Shown here: one piece after another, positions 1 through 5,144 of the stretch
Position numbering within the stretch: the stretch's first letter is position 1
How the letters are laid out: every line of letters starts with the position of its first letter
Assembly (NCBI GenBank): GCA_049841315.1
Contig: JASGDB010000076.1
Coordinates: 1-5,144, forward strand
Reading direction: 5' to 3'
DNA length: 5,144 nt
DNA from: JASGDB01 sp049841315
GTDB lineage: Bacteria > Bacteroidota > Bacteroidia > Flavobacteriales > Weeksellaceae
Made by a program: the position numbers and the translations under genes
The notes under the pieces: generated by a model
Told to the model about the DNA's origin: nothing
What the model saw: the letters and a program-made list of their open reading frames with translations, nothing else
The model's database searches: none

Positions 1-1
1 C

Positions 2-325
2 GAAGCCTATCAAAAAATGGCGACCACCGCCGCCACCGTGTGGAAAGAACACGGCGCGCTCGATTACAAGGAATGCGTCATTGAGGACGCCCGTATCGAA
101 TCCATGCGCTCGTTTCTCGATATGGCAGGTGCTTCCGATGAAGAGACCGTCGTTTTCGCCTACATCGTGTATCCTTCCCGCGAGGCGCGCGACGCAATCA
201 ACGCCAAGGTCATGGCCGATCCGCGACTCAAGGATTGCTGCCCGGAAAGCAATCCGGACGTGGTGCTGCCCTTCGATTGCAAGCGCATGGCATACGGCGG
301 TTTCCGAACCATCGTTTCCGCGTGA
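2..325 (+). CDS. DUF1428 (YbaA-like) family protein, 5' end outside the window
   Basis: This is the C-terminal part of a small protein of the DUF1428 family, which includes E. coli YbaA. The molecular function of the family is not established. The frame is open to the left edge: before the first ATG at 17 it reads E-A-Y-Q-K, matching the family stretch that ends in 'AYREMA'. The true start is therefore upstream, and the ATG at 17 is an internal Met. Conserved family features are visible: W-K-E-H-G-A-L followed by an E-C segment, E-E-T-V-V-F-A-Y-I-x-Y-P-S-R-E-A-R-D, M-x-D-P-R-L-K, and the closing P-F-D-x-K-R-M-A-Y-G-G-F. The reading frame is intact and ends in TGA. The gene points towards the IS5 element, which begins 96 bp beyond its stop, so the insertion leaves the coding sequence whole. 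The family call is confident; any role is unknown. Confidence 0.87.
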   Translation, partial: EAYQKMATTAATVWKEHGALDYKECVIEDARIESMRSFLDMAGASDEETVVFAYIVYPSREARDAINAKVMADPRLKDCCPESNPDVVLPFDCKRMAYGGFRTIVSA

Positions 326-417
326 TTCTGAAACACTACAGCATTTTGCGAAATCCTGTGGCCATTATGGCGAAGAAAATTTTCGCGCAGGGTCGCTGGG
401 TTTTTATTTAAAATGCT

Positions 418-421
418 CTAG
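418..421. repeat. Left CTAG target-site duplication of the IS5-family element
   Basis: CTAG lies directly outside the left inverted repeat and recurs outside the right one. It fits the YTAR target preference of IS5-group elements. CTAG is its own reverse complement, so the match alone cannot prove that both copies come from one insertion event. Confidence 0.75.
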
Positions 422-436
422 GGAAACGCTGATTAA
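422..436 (+). repeat. Left terminal inverted repeat of the IS5-family element
   Basis: The sequence GGAAACGCTGATTAA matches the reverse complement of 1545-1559 at 14 of 15 positions. The first 11 are perfect and the single mismatch is at position 12 (T against A). Confidence 0.88.
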
Positions 437-477
437 TTCAGAATGGCGGCAAAGGGAAAAATCCGAAAGATTTGCGC

Positions 478-1452
478 ATGGACCACCAGCTTGGATTTTC
501 TGAAATGGAATTCGCCGGAAAGCGCAAGCAAACGCGCCGTGAGAAGTTTCTCCATGAAATGGAGTTGGTCGTGCCTTGGGACGAACTTCTCGAAGTCCTC
601 AAGCCTTCCTATCCATCCGGTGAACGGGGCCGCCCTCCCATCGGGCTGGAGCGCATGCTGCGCCTCTATTTCCTCCAGCAGTGGTATGGCCTTGCCGATG
701 AGGCCTTGGAAGATGCCGTTTATGACAGCCAGGCGATGCGCTCCTTCCTTGGCATCCAACTTGCCTCCGATCCGGTTCCCGATGCCACCACCCTGTTAAA
801 GTTCCGGCATTTATTGGAGAGGAACGACCTTTGTGCCATCCTTTTTGAAACCATCAACCGGCACTTGGAGCAGCGCGGACCGCTCATGCGCGAGGGCACT
901 TTGGTGGACGCCACGATCATTCACGCGCCGCCCTCGACAAAGAACAAGGACAAGACGCGTGATCCGGAAATGCACCAAACCCGCAAAGGCAACCAGTGGT
1001 ATTTCGGCATGAAAGCGCCCATCGGGGCGGATCGCGATAGCGGGCTTGTGCACACGGTGGTTTCGACAGCGGCCAACGTTTCCGACATCTCGCAAGCAGC
1101 CGGCCTGCCGCACGGCGGCGAAGTGCAAGTGCATGCCGATGCGGGCTACATCGGGATCGAGAAGCGGGAGGAAGTGATCCGAGTGGATCCGGCAGGCCGG
1201 ATCGACTGGCAGGTGGCCCGCAAACGCACCGTAGTCCACGGCATGGAAGAGGGCTCGGAAAAGGAGCGGCTTAAGGAAGAGGAGCACGGCAAATCGTCCC
1301 TGAGATCACGGGTCGAGCATCCTTTCCACATCATCAAGAATCTCTTCAAACACCGGAAAGTCCGCTACCGGGGACTGACCAAGAATCACCACCAGTTGCA
1401 GGTTCTATTCGGGCTGGCGAACTTGGTAATGGCGTCGCGCCGACCTGCGTAA
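478..1452 (+). CDS. IS5-family transposase (DDE), full length
   Basis: This 324-residue transposase catalyses cut-and-paste movement of the surrounding element. It follows the IS5 transposase along its whole length. The N-terminus is M-D-H-Q-L-G-F-S-E-M-E-F; then come the DUF772-type region with M-L-R-L-Y-F-L-Q-Q-W-Y-G-L-A-D and the D-A-T-T-L-L-K-F-R-H-L-L-E segment. The catalytic triad is visible, numbered from ATG 478: D144 in L-V-D-A-T-I, D221 in H-A-D-A-G-Y, and E280 in R-V-E-H-P-F. The hallmark D-P-E-M-H-Q-T-x-K-G-N-Q-W-x-F-G-M-K is present. An in-frame TTG at 472 would add two residues. ATG 478 is preferred because it aligns with the M-S-H-Q-L start of IS5. No strong Shine-Dalgarno site is visible. 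No frameshift or stop interrupts the gene, and the stop is TAA. Confidence 0.93.
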   Translation: MDHQLGFSEMEFAGKRKQTRREKFLHEMELVVPWDELLEVLKPSYPSGERGRPPIGLERMLRLYFLQQWYGLADEALEDAVYDSQAMRSFLGIQLASDPVPDATTLLKFRHLLERNDLCAILFETINRHLEQRGPLMREGTLVDATIIHAPPSTKNKDKTRDPEMHQTRKGNQWYFGMKAPIGADRDSGLVHTVVSTAANVSDISQAAGLPHGGEVQVHADAGYIGIEKREEVIRVDPAGRIDWQVARKRTVVHGMEEGSEKERLKEEEHGKSSLRSRVEHPFHIIKNLFKHRKVRYRGLTKNHHQLQVLFGLANLVMASRRPA

Positions 1453-1544
1453 GTCGCCGCGGGAAAGGGCGTTCGGATCACTAACAGCCCGTCAACGGTC
1501 ATGCAAACCAGCCCTATTCCGGCCCGGAAATTTGAAAAAGCGTT

Positions 1545-1559
1545 TTATTCAGCGTTTCC
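1545..1559 (-). repeat. Right terminal inverted repeat of the IS5-family element
   Basis: Read on the minus strand this is GGAAACGCTGAATAA, pairing with 422-436 at 14 of 15 positions. Its TGA, reached in frame through the flanking CTAG, also supplies a stop codon for the truncated minus-strand ORF next to it. Confidence 0.88.
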
Positions 1560-1809
1560 CTAGCAGCACTTTCATCTGCGCCTCGAAAGTCTCGAACCTT
1601 CCCGCTTCATCGAGAGCCTTCTTGAGCCCCAGCCCTGCCGCGTCGGCACCCACCAGCCCGACTTTCGCATTGGAAACGGATTGCTTCACCCGGTCCATGG
1701 AGCCGGAAACTTCCTTCCTCCATTTCCGCACCGCATCCGCCGCCGCCTGGAAGCCACGGCTGAAGCTGCCGTCCAGCATGGAGAGTTCGGTCTTGATTGT
1801 CGCCGCCAT
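1549..1809 (-). pseudogene. Truncated ORF resembling the N-terminus of a phage tail tape-measure protein, cut by the IS5 element
   Basis: This 86-codon minus-strand ORF starts at ATG 1809. Its last codons (G-K-R and TGA) come from the CTAG and the IS5 terminal repeat, so only about 82 residues are native. The sequence is polar and probably mostly helical. It begins M-A-A-T-I-K-T-E-L-S-M-L-D-G-S-F-S-R-G-F and ends near A-G-R-F-E-T-F-E-A-Q-M-K-V-L-L. A start of the type 'T-E-L-x-x-L-D-G-x-F-x-x-G', followed by A/G-rich helices and then 'F-E-x-x-x-x-x-x-L-L-G', is typical of the N-terminal region of phage tail tape-measure proteins, which are normally several hundred to over a thousand residues. 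This family call is by pattern only. The rest of the gene is not found on the far side of the IS: removing the element gives L-E-H-F-K and a stop. No other phage gene is in the window. It could instead be an unrelated small hypothetical gene. Confidence 0.45.
1560..1563. repeat. Right CTAG target-site duplication of the IS5-family element
   Basis: This second copy of CTAG directly abuts the right inverted repeat. It forms codon 83 (CTA) and the first base of codon 84 of the truncated minus-strand ORF. Confidence 0.75.
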
Positions 1810-1833
1810 TGTGTTACCCGTTTGTCATGCTTA

Positions 1834-1857
1834 TTAATTCGGCATTTAAATAGTATC
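1834..1857 (+). repeat. Left terminal inverted repeat of the IS630-family element
   Basis: It matches the reverse complement of 2927-2950 at 20 of 24 positions. The longest shared block is CATTTAAATA, which contains the palindrome ATTTAAAT, and the outer four bases are TTAA on both ends. Confidence 0.8.
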
Positions 1858-1872
1858 AATGAATGAAATGCT

Positions 1873-2919
1873 ATGACCTTTTCCATGGCAACACGTGATG
1901 TTCGAAAAGAGCGCCCGGAAGTGATTCAGGAACTCCGCCAGCGGGCAGTGGAACTCAAGACTCAAGGATTCACTCACGGCGCCGTGGCCGGGATGCTCAA
2001 TGTTTCCGTATCGGCGTCACGCCTCTGGTGGAAAATATATCAAGACGGTGGTTCCTCTTCATTGACGCTTGGACAGCGGGGGCGCCCCACAGGTGCCTGC
2101 CGGGTTCTCGACCAAAAACAGGAAAAAATCGTGATCCGAGCCATCACGGACAAAACCCCTGAACAGCTCAAGCTGCCCTTCGTTCTCTGGACCTCTCCGG
2201 TCGTCCAACGCTTCATCCACGAACGCCTCGGTATCCTGCTGCCCATTCGGACTCTGCGTCTTTATCTGAAGCGTTGGGGCTTCACCCCGCAACGGCCGAA
2301 GAAAATCGCTTACGAACGCCCACCGGGGGAAGTGCGCAAGTGGATGGAAGAAACTTATCCCGCCCTGGCGAAACGCGCAAAATCAGCAAAAGCCGATATT
2401 TTATGGGGAGATGAAACAGGGATCAGCAATCAGGACCACTCCGGACGCGGTTACTCCCCGGTAGGGGTGACACCGGCAGTCCGGGGAATGGCGCGTCGAG
2501 CCACCACCAGCATGATCTCCGCCATAGGCAATCGCGGCGACATGCGATTCATGATCTACAAAGGGGGACTCAAGGCAGACACCTTCATTCGTTTCCTGGG
2601 TCGTTTGGTTCAATCAGCGAAGCGCAAAATTTTCCTCATTGTCGATAACCTGCGGGTGCACAAGGCGATGAAAGTGCGGGAATGGGTCGGAGCAAGATCC
2701 CATCAAATCGAACTCTTCTTCCTGCCACCATACAGTCCGGATTTCAATCCGGATGAATACCTCAATAACCCGATAAAAGCCCAGTTGCGCAATCACCCCG
2801 TAGCGGCAACGCACACCGAGTTGAAAGCACGCTTGGGATCGAAGATGAAATCCAACCAGCGCAAACCCGATTTAATCCGCAGCCTGTTTAGGCACCCCAG
2901 AGTGGCTTACGCCGCGTAA
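1873..2919 (+). CDS. IS630-family transposase (DDE), full length
   Basis: This 348-residue transposase of the IS630/Tc1-mariner group inserts its element at TA dinucleotides. Residues about 15-60 form a helix-turn-helix region (Q-E-L-R-Q-R-A-V-E-L through Q-G-F-T-H-G-A-V-A-G-M-L-N-V-S), followed by the G-Q-R-G-R-P-T-G linker typical of the family. A second winged-helix-like part (about 85-140) contains L-W-T-S-P-V-V-Q-R-F-I and R-T-L-R-L-Y-L-K-R-W-G-F. The catalytic domain shows D180 in W-G-D-E-T-G, D258 in L-I-V-D-N-L-R-V-H, and E295 in Y-S-P-D-F-N-P-D-E-Y-L-N-N. The last motif is characteristic of one IS630 subgroup. ATG 1873 was taken as the start. ATG 1885 (M-A-T-R-D-V) is a plausible alternative, and neither has a strong ribosome binding site. 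There is no frameshift or internal stop, and the length is normal for the family. Confidence 0.92.
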   Translation: MTFSMATRDVRKERPEVIQELRQRAVELKTQGFTHGAVAGMLNVSVSASRLWWKIYQDGGSSSLTLGQRGRPTGACRVLDQKQEKIVIRAITDKTPEQLKLPFVLWTSPVVQRFIHERLGILLPIRTLRLYLKRWGFTPQRPKKIAYERPPGEVRKWMEETYPALAKRAKSAKADILWGDETGISNQDHSGRGYSPVGVTPAVRGMARRATTSMISAIGNRGDMRFMIYKGGLKADTFIRFLGRLVQSAKRKIFLIVDNLRVHKAMKVREWVGARSHQIELFFLPPYSPDFNPDEYLNNPIKAQLRNHPVAATHTELKARLGSKMKSNQRKPDLIRSLFRHPRVAYAA

Positions 2920-2926
2920 TGAATTA

Positions 2927-2950
2927 GATAGTATTTAAATGTCGGCTTAA
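2927..2950 (-). repeat. Right terminal inverted repeat of the IS630-family element
   Basis: It pairs with 1834-1857 at 20 of 24 positions. It starts 7 bp after the transposase stop codon, so the 3' non-coding part of the element is almost entirely the terminal repeat. Confidence 0.8.
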
Positions 2951-2952
2951 TA

Positions 2953-3100
2953 ATTTTTTAACGTGCTCGAAAAGCCCGTCCGGCATTTCTGTCGCAAAAT
3001 CGTTCAAAGCAGCGAAGGAATGCCGGAATCCTTTGATTTTTCAATTTGTCCACACGGCCTAAAAATCCAAATGCAACCATTTTGACTACATTGCCGTTTA
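2953..3100. other. Spacer between the IS630 element and the M42 gene, with a bulged hairpin
   Basis: This 148-bp stretch has no credible gene. It contains an inverted repeat: CCGGCATT at 2980-2987 pairs with AATGCCGG at 3019-3026. An inner 4-bp pairing, TCGC at 2992-2995 with GCGA at 3012-3015, would make a bulged stem of 47 nt overall. It lies about 75 bp beyond the stop codon of the minus-strand peptidase gene. It could act in transcription termination, but no convincing U-run follows on the minus strand (only a short TTTT within GGGCTTTTCG), so the role is open. Confidence 0.4.
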
Positions 3101-4180
3101 CTACAGAAACCGCGTCAAACCATCAACCGTCTCACGATCCAACCGACGTACCACTGCGATCGTCAGAGCGAGCATGTTGAGATAATCGTTCACATCGATA
3201 ATCGACTGATGGGAATGAATGTAGCGCGCGGGAGTTCCCAAAACGATGGTTGGAATGCCTTCATTCGCCAGATGGAACGAACCGGCATCCGTCCCGCCGC
3301 TGCGGCGCACGGTGACTTGATGCTGGATCTGCTCGGCATGCGCTACTTTTTCCACCAACGCGGCGAGGCGCGGATTCGCGATCGCCGTGGGATCGAACAA
3401 ACGGATCTGCACGCCACCTCCCAAACGGCCTTGGCTCTCGGCCTTGGAAAAACCCGGTGTATCATCCGCAGGCGGGCCTTCGAGAATAATGGCGACGTCC
3501 GGCTTGGAGAAATTCGCCGCCGTTTTCGCCCCGCGCAGGCCGACTTCCTCTTGCACGGTGCCGCAAACGATCAGGCGGTTCGGATGCGTCGTCGTGGCAA
3601 GAATCTGTCCGGCCTGGATCGCTCCGGCCATGCCGACACGGTTGTCGAACGCCTTCGCCATAAACCAGTCTTCCCGCGCCATCGGCGTGAATGCGGAAAC
3701 CGGCGCAATCGGATCGCCCAACGAAATTCCCAAGCCTTCCGTCACATTGCGGCGAGAAGAAGCGCCGACATCGATATACATCTGATCGACCGTCAGCACG
3801 GATTTCCGCTGCGCTTCACCGAGGAAATGCGGAGGTTTCGAGGAAACCACACCGAGGATTTTTTCACCATTGCGCGTGCGGACTTCCACCCGCTGGGCGA
3901 GCAGGTTGTGCTCCCACCAGCCGCCGATATTTACAAACTGAAGGAAGCCATCCGGCGTGATGTTCTGCACCATGAAGCCGACTTCATCCATGTGCCCCGC
4001 CACCAGCACGCGCGGGCCATCGCTTCCGATTTCACAAAACACGGAGCCGAGCCGGTCCGTCGAGAGTTCGCCGCAATTTTCCAGTTCGTCCACGAAGATC
4101 GCCCGCACTTCATCTTCATGGCCGGATACCGAGTGGGCTTCCGTGAGTTCCTGCAAGAGCGAGAGAGCTTTCGTGCGCAT
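3101..4180 (-). CDS. M42-family metallo-aminopeptidase (glutamyl aminopeptidase / FrvX-YsdC type)
   Basis: This 359-residue cytosolic protein belongs to peptidase family M42. These dinuclear-metal aminopeptidases, often mislabelled endoglucanase or cellulase M, trim N-terminal residues from peptides and usually assemble as large tetrahedral dodecamers. The expected ligands and catalytic residues are present, numbered from ATG 4180: H63 and D65 in G-H-M-D-E-V-G-F, D179 in A-F-D-N-R-V-G, the E211-E212 pair in V-Q-E-E-V-G-L-R-G (general base and ligand), E234 in L-E-G-P-P-A-D-D-T-P-G, and H322 in R-Y-I-H-S. The N-terminus L-L-Q-E-L-T-E-A-H-S-V-S-G-H-E is standard. The frame extends upstream to ATGs at 4201 and 4198. 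ATG 4180 is preferred because family members begin about 8 residues before the 'LLxxLTE' helix. However, an AGGGA just upstream of 4198 leaves the longer start possible. There is no signal peptide. The gene is divergent from the SRPBCC gene, and its substrate preference cannot be read from the sequence. Confidence 0.92.
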   Translation of the reverse strand: MRTKALSLLQELTEAHSVSGHEDEVRAIFVDELENCGELSTDRLGSVFCEIGSDGPRVLVAGHMDEVGFMVQNITPDGFLQFVNIGGWWEHNLLAQRVEVRTRNGEKILGVVSSKPPHFLGEAQRKSVLTVDQMYIDVGASSRRNVTEGLGISLGDPIAPVSAFTPMAREDWFMAKAFDNRVGMAGAIQAGQILATTTHPNRLIVCGTVQEEVGLRGAKTAANFSKPDVAIILEGPPADDTPGFSKAESQGRLGGGVQIRLFDPTAIANPRLAALVEKVAHAEQIQHQVTVRRSGGTDAGSFHLANEGIPTIVLGTPARYIHSHQSIIDVNDYLNMLALTIAVVRRLDRETVDGLTRFL

Positions 4181-4211
4181 GAACCATGAAATCTTCATCA
4201 TTTCCCTACGT

Positions 4212-4248
4212 AGTCCAGCCCTTTAAGAACGCCCTAAAGGGCTGGACT
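4212..4248. repeat. Perfect 14-bp inverted repeat with 9-nt loop, REP-like palindrome between divergent genes
   Basis: AGTCCAGCCCTTTA at 4212-4225 is the exact reverse complement of 4235-4248, with a 9-nt loop between. The loop and right arm also contain an alternative short hairpin, GCCC-TAAA-GGGC (4231-4242). The plus strand reads GTAG (4210-4213) at the left edge and the minus strand reads GGAG (4250-4247) at the right edge. These are the two tetranucleotides known to precede REP palindromes mobilised by RAYT (TnpA-REP) transposases. The centre lies about 50 bp from both ATG 4180 (minus) and ATG 4279 (plus), so it could also be a shared operator or a structured leader. No long U-run follows it on either strand, so a classic terminator is unlikely. 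The repeat itself is certain; its function is not. Confidence 0.8.
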
Positions 4249-4278
4249 CCATGCGGAACAATACGCCATATTCCCGGA

Positions 4279-4743
4279 ATGAACACCGTGCCGGACCAGA
4301 TTCAGAAAACGGTCGCTCTTCCCGTTCCCATCTCCCGTGTATGGGCAGCCCTGACCGATTATCAGGAATTCGGCGAATGGTTCATGGCCGCCCCCGGCGC
4401 CCCCTTCATTCCCGGCCTTCCCACCACCGGCCGGATCATCTGCCCCGGCTGCGAACATTTGAAATGGGAAGCCACGATTCTCGATCTGGTGCCGGAATCC
4501 TACTTTTCCTTCAGCTGGCACCCTTACGCGATGGATGAGGAAAACGACTACAGCCAGGAAGCGCCCACACGGGTGAGCTTTGAACTCACACCCATCGATG
4601 GCGGCGGGTGCTCGCTCATCATTTGCGAAAGCGGTTTCGATCAAATCCCTGCCGCACGCCGCGAAGAAGCTTATCTCATGAATGCAGGCGGCTGGACCAT
4701 TCAGGCGGAAAATCTCAGGCGCTATCTGCAAGAGAATCCATAG
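4279..4743 (+). CDS. SRPBCC (START/AHSA1-like) domain protein
   Basis: This 154-residue protein consists of a single SRPBCC (Bet v1-like) domain of the AHSA1 type. The helix-grip fold forms a cavity for a hydrophobic ligand; the ligand of this subgroup is unknown. The N-terminal strand and helix read I-Q-K-T-V-A-L-P-V-P-I-S-R-V-W-A-A-L-T-D, followed by G-E-W-F (32-35). The middle carries G-R-I-I-C-P-G-C-E-H-L-K-W-E and F-S-F-S-W-H-P-Y-A. The end has E-S-G-F-D-Q-I-P, R-R-E-E-A-Y and N-A-G-G-W-T-I-Q-A-E-N-L, which are hallmarks of the family. Such proteins are sometimes misannotated as VanB-like oxidoreductases, but no cofactor domain is present. The frame runs up to 4186 through the palindrome. 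ATG 4279 is chosen because upstream residues look non-coding and homologues start about 8 residues before the 'TVALPVP' strand. No signal peptide is visible, and the Shine-Dalgarno signal is weak. The gene is divergent from the M42 gene and convergent with trpG. Confidence 0.88.
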   Translation: MNTVPDQIQKTVALPVPISRVWAALTDYQEFGEWFMAAPGAPFIPGLPTTGRIICPGCEHLKWEATILDLVPESYFSFSWHPYAMDEENDYSQEAPTRVSFELTPIDGGGCSLIICESGFDQIPAARREEAYLMNAGGWTIQAENLRRYLQENP

Positions 4744-4836
4744 ATAAATTCCCGTTTTCCGACAGAGCGGAATTCCCGCATTAATCCGATGCCAAACGTT
4801 TTTACCGGAATGTAGCGGTGGAATGGAGTTGCCATC

Positions 4837-5144
4837 TCAGAATTTGAGGAAATTCTCCAGCAACTTTTTCCCATCCTGCGTGAGAATGGATTCCGGGTGG
4901 AACTGCACGCCGTGCACGGGGAATTCCTTATGCCGGAGGCCCATGATCTCGCCTTCTTCCGTCCACGCGGTGATTTCCAAACAATCCGGCAAGGTTTCGC
5001 GTTTCACGATCAGCGAGTGATAGCGCGTCGCTTCGAACGGATTCGCCATTCCGGCGAACACGCTCTTGCCTTCGTGATGGATCGGCGAGGTTTTCCCGTG
5101 CATCAGGCGGTCCGCACGCACGACATCGCCGCCGTAAACCTGGC
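4837..5144 (-). CDS. trpG: Anthranilate synthase component II / aminodeoxychorismate synthase glutaminase subunit (TrpG/PabA), 5' part outside the window
   Basis: The C-terminal 101 residues of a class I glutamine amidotransferase are in the window. TrpG hydrolyses glutamine and passes ammonia to TrpE to make anthranilate for tryptophan; PabA does the same with PabB for folate, and many bacteria use one subunit for both. The evidence is the run Y-G-G-D-V-V-R-A, M-H-G-K-T-S-P-I-H-H-E-G-K-S-V-F-A-G-M, N-P-F-E-A-T-R-Y-H-S-L, and V-H-G-V-Q-F-H-P-E-S-I-L-T. The last motif carries the His and Glu of the Cys-His-Glu triad, and the protein ends L-L-E-N-F-L-K-F. The nucleophilic Cys lies beyond the right edge. 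The frame is open to the edge, and a GTG at 5121 is an internal Val codon, not the start. TrpG and PabA cannot be separated on this fragment. The gene converges on the SRPBCC gene with about 93 bp between the stops, and no clear terminator was seen there. Confidence 0.93.
   Translation of the reverse strand, partial: QVYGGDVVRADRLMHGKTSPIHHEGKSVFAGMANPFEATRYHSLIVKRETLPDCLEITAWTEEGEIMGLRHKEFPVHGVQFHPESILTQDGKKLLENFLKF

Larger units (their letters stand above)
422..1559 (+). mobile_element. Complete IS5-family insertion sequence
   Basis: This is a 1138-bp element bounded by inverted repeats and flanked on both sides by CTAG (418-421 and 1560-1563). The IS5 group duplicates a 4-bp YTAR target, and CTAG fits. 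The termini start GGAAACGCTGA on both strands. One full-length transposase gene fills most of the element, with about 55 bp of left and 107 bp of right non-coding sequence. The size is close to that of IS5 itself (about 1.2 kb). Both ends and the catalytic residues are intact, so the element could still be active; this is inference. It sits beyond the 3' end of the DUF1428 gene and abuts a truncated phage-like ORF on its right. The exact ISfinder name cannot be given from sequence alone. Confidence 0.9.
1834..2950 (+). mobile_element. Complete IS630-family insertion sequence
   Basis: This element of about 1117 bp carries one intact IS630-type transposase gene. Imperfect inverted repeats of about 24 bp lie at its ends, and TA is present just outside each end (1832-1833 and 2951-2952). 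TA target duplication is the family rule. The ends read TTAA on both strands, so a boundary 3 bp further inward, also flanked by TA, is equally possible. The element lies about 270 bp from the IS5-family copy in the same orientation, but it belongs to a different family. The pair therefore does not form a composite transposon. Intact ends and an intact gene suggest a recent or functional copy; this is inference. Confidence 0.85.

Noticed and set aside
336..361. A possible terminator hairpin after the DUF1428 gene
   Set aside because: The stem (CTACAG with CTGTGG plus an inner A/T stem) has a C-C mismatch and a G-T pair, and no U-tract follows. It is too weak to call.
811..1287. A 158-codon minus-strand open frame inside the IS5 transposase gene
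   Set aside because: It lies wholly antisense to the intact transposase and its translation matches no known IS accessory protein. IS5-group elements of this type need only the one gene.
418..2952. A composite transposon made of the two IS elements
   Set aside because: The elements belong to different families with unrelated ends and different target duplications (CTAG and TA), so they cannot mobilise the DNA between them as a unit.
3209..4189. A 326-codon plus-strand open frame opposite the M42 gene
   Set aside because: It is antisense to a well-supported M42 peptidase with all its motifs. The Arg/His-rich translation has no recognisable domain, as expected for a high-GC shadow frame.
4243..4272. 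A possible promoter (TGGACT ... CATATT) for the SRPBCC gene
   Set aside because: Each hexamer matches consensus at only about 4 of 6 positions. The -10 would lie about 6 bp from the ATG and the -35 inside the palindrome, so support is not enough.
4744..4836. A bidirectional terminator between the convergent SRPBCC and trpG genes
   Set aside because: Only a 5-bp stem (TTCCG with CGGAA) is visible, with no adjacent U-run in either direction.
1..5144. CRISPR arrays, tRNA or rRNA genes, toxin-antitoxin pairs or defence systems
   Set aside because: No regularly spaced direct repeats, cloverleaf-like segments, rRNA-like stretches or small paired ORFs with recognisable motifs were seen on either strand.

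Overview
The window reads as a bacterial chromosome of moderately high GC. It holds ordinary housekeeping or accessory genes, plus one spacer crowded with mobile DNA. No gene identifies the organism. Several genes lack a clear Shine-Dalgarno site. A Gram-negative lineage such as Verrucomicrobiota would fit, but that is only a guess.

Layout from left to right. (1) The 3' part of a DUF1428 (YbaA-like) gene runs in from the left edge and ends at 325. (2) A complete IS5-family element occupies 422-1559. It has one intact DDE transposase, near-perfect 15-bp inverted repeats, and CTAG on both sides, as expected for the YTAR target of this group. (3) About 270 bp of unrelated DNA follows. It carries the start of a minus-strand ORF resembling the N-terminus of a phage tail tape-measure protein, cut off by the IS5 end. 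(4) A complete IS630-family element (about 1834-2950) follows, with an intact DDE transposase, imperfect 24-bp inverted repeats and TA on both sides. (5) On the minus strand, 3101-4180 encodes an M42-family metallo-aminopeptidase. (6) A divergent intergenic region holds a perfect 14-bp inverted repeat with a 9-nt loop. (7) On the plus strand, 4279-4743 encodes an SRPBCC/AHSA1-domain protein. (8) On the minus strand, the C-terminal part of a TrpG/PabA glutamine amidotransferase runs off the right edge.

How it fits together. Both IS elements and the phage-like remnant lie between two convergent genes (DUF1428 rightward, M42 leftward). Insertions there would interrupt neither gene, so this looks like a tolerated landing site. 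The two elements belong to different families and do not form a composite transposon. The flanking genes show no shared pathway: M42 and SRPBCC are divergent, and SRPBCC and trpG are convergent.

I found no convincing undescribed multi-gene system. The items most worth a second look are the REP-like palindrome centred at 4230, the truncated phage-like ORF, and the failure of that ORF to resume on the far side of the IS5 element.
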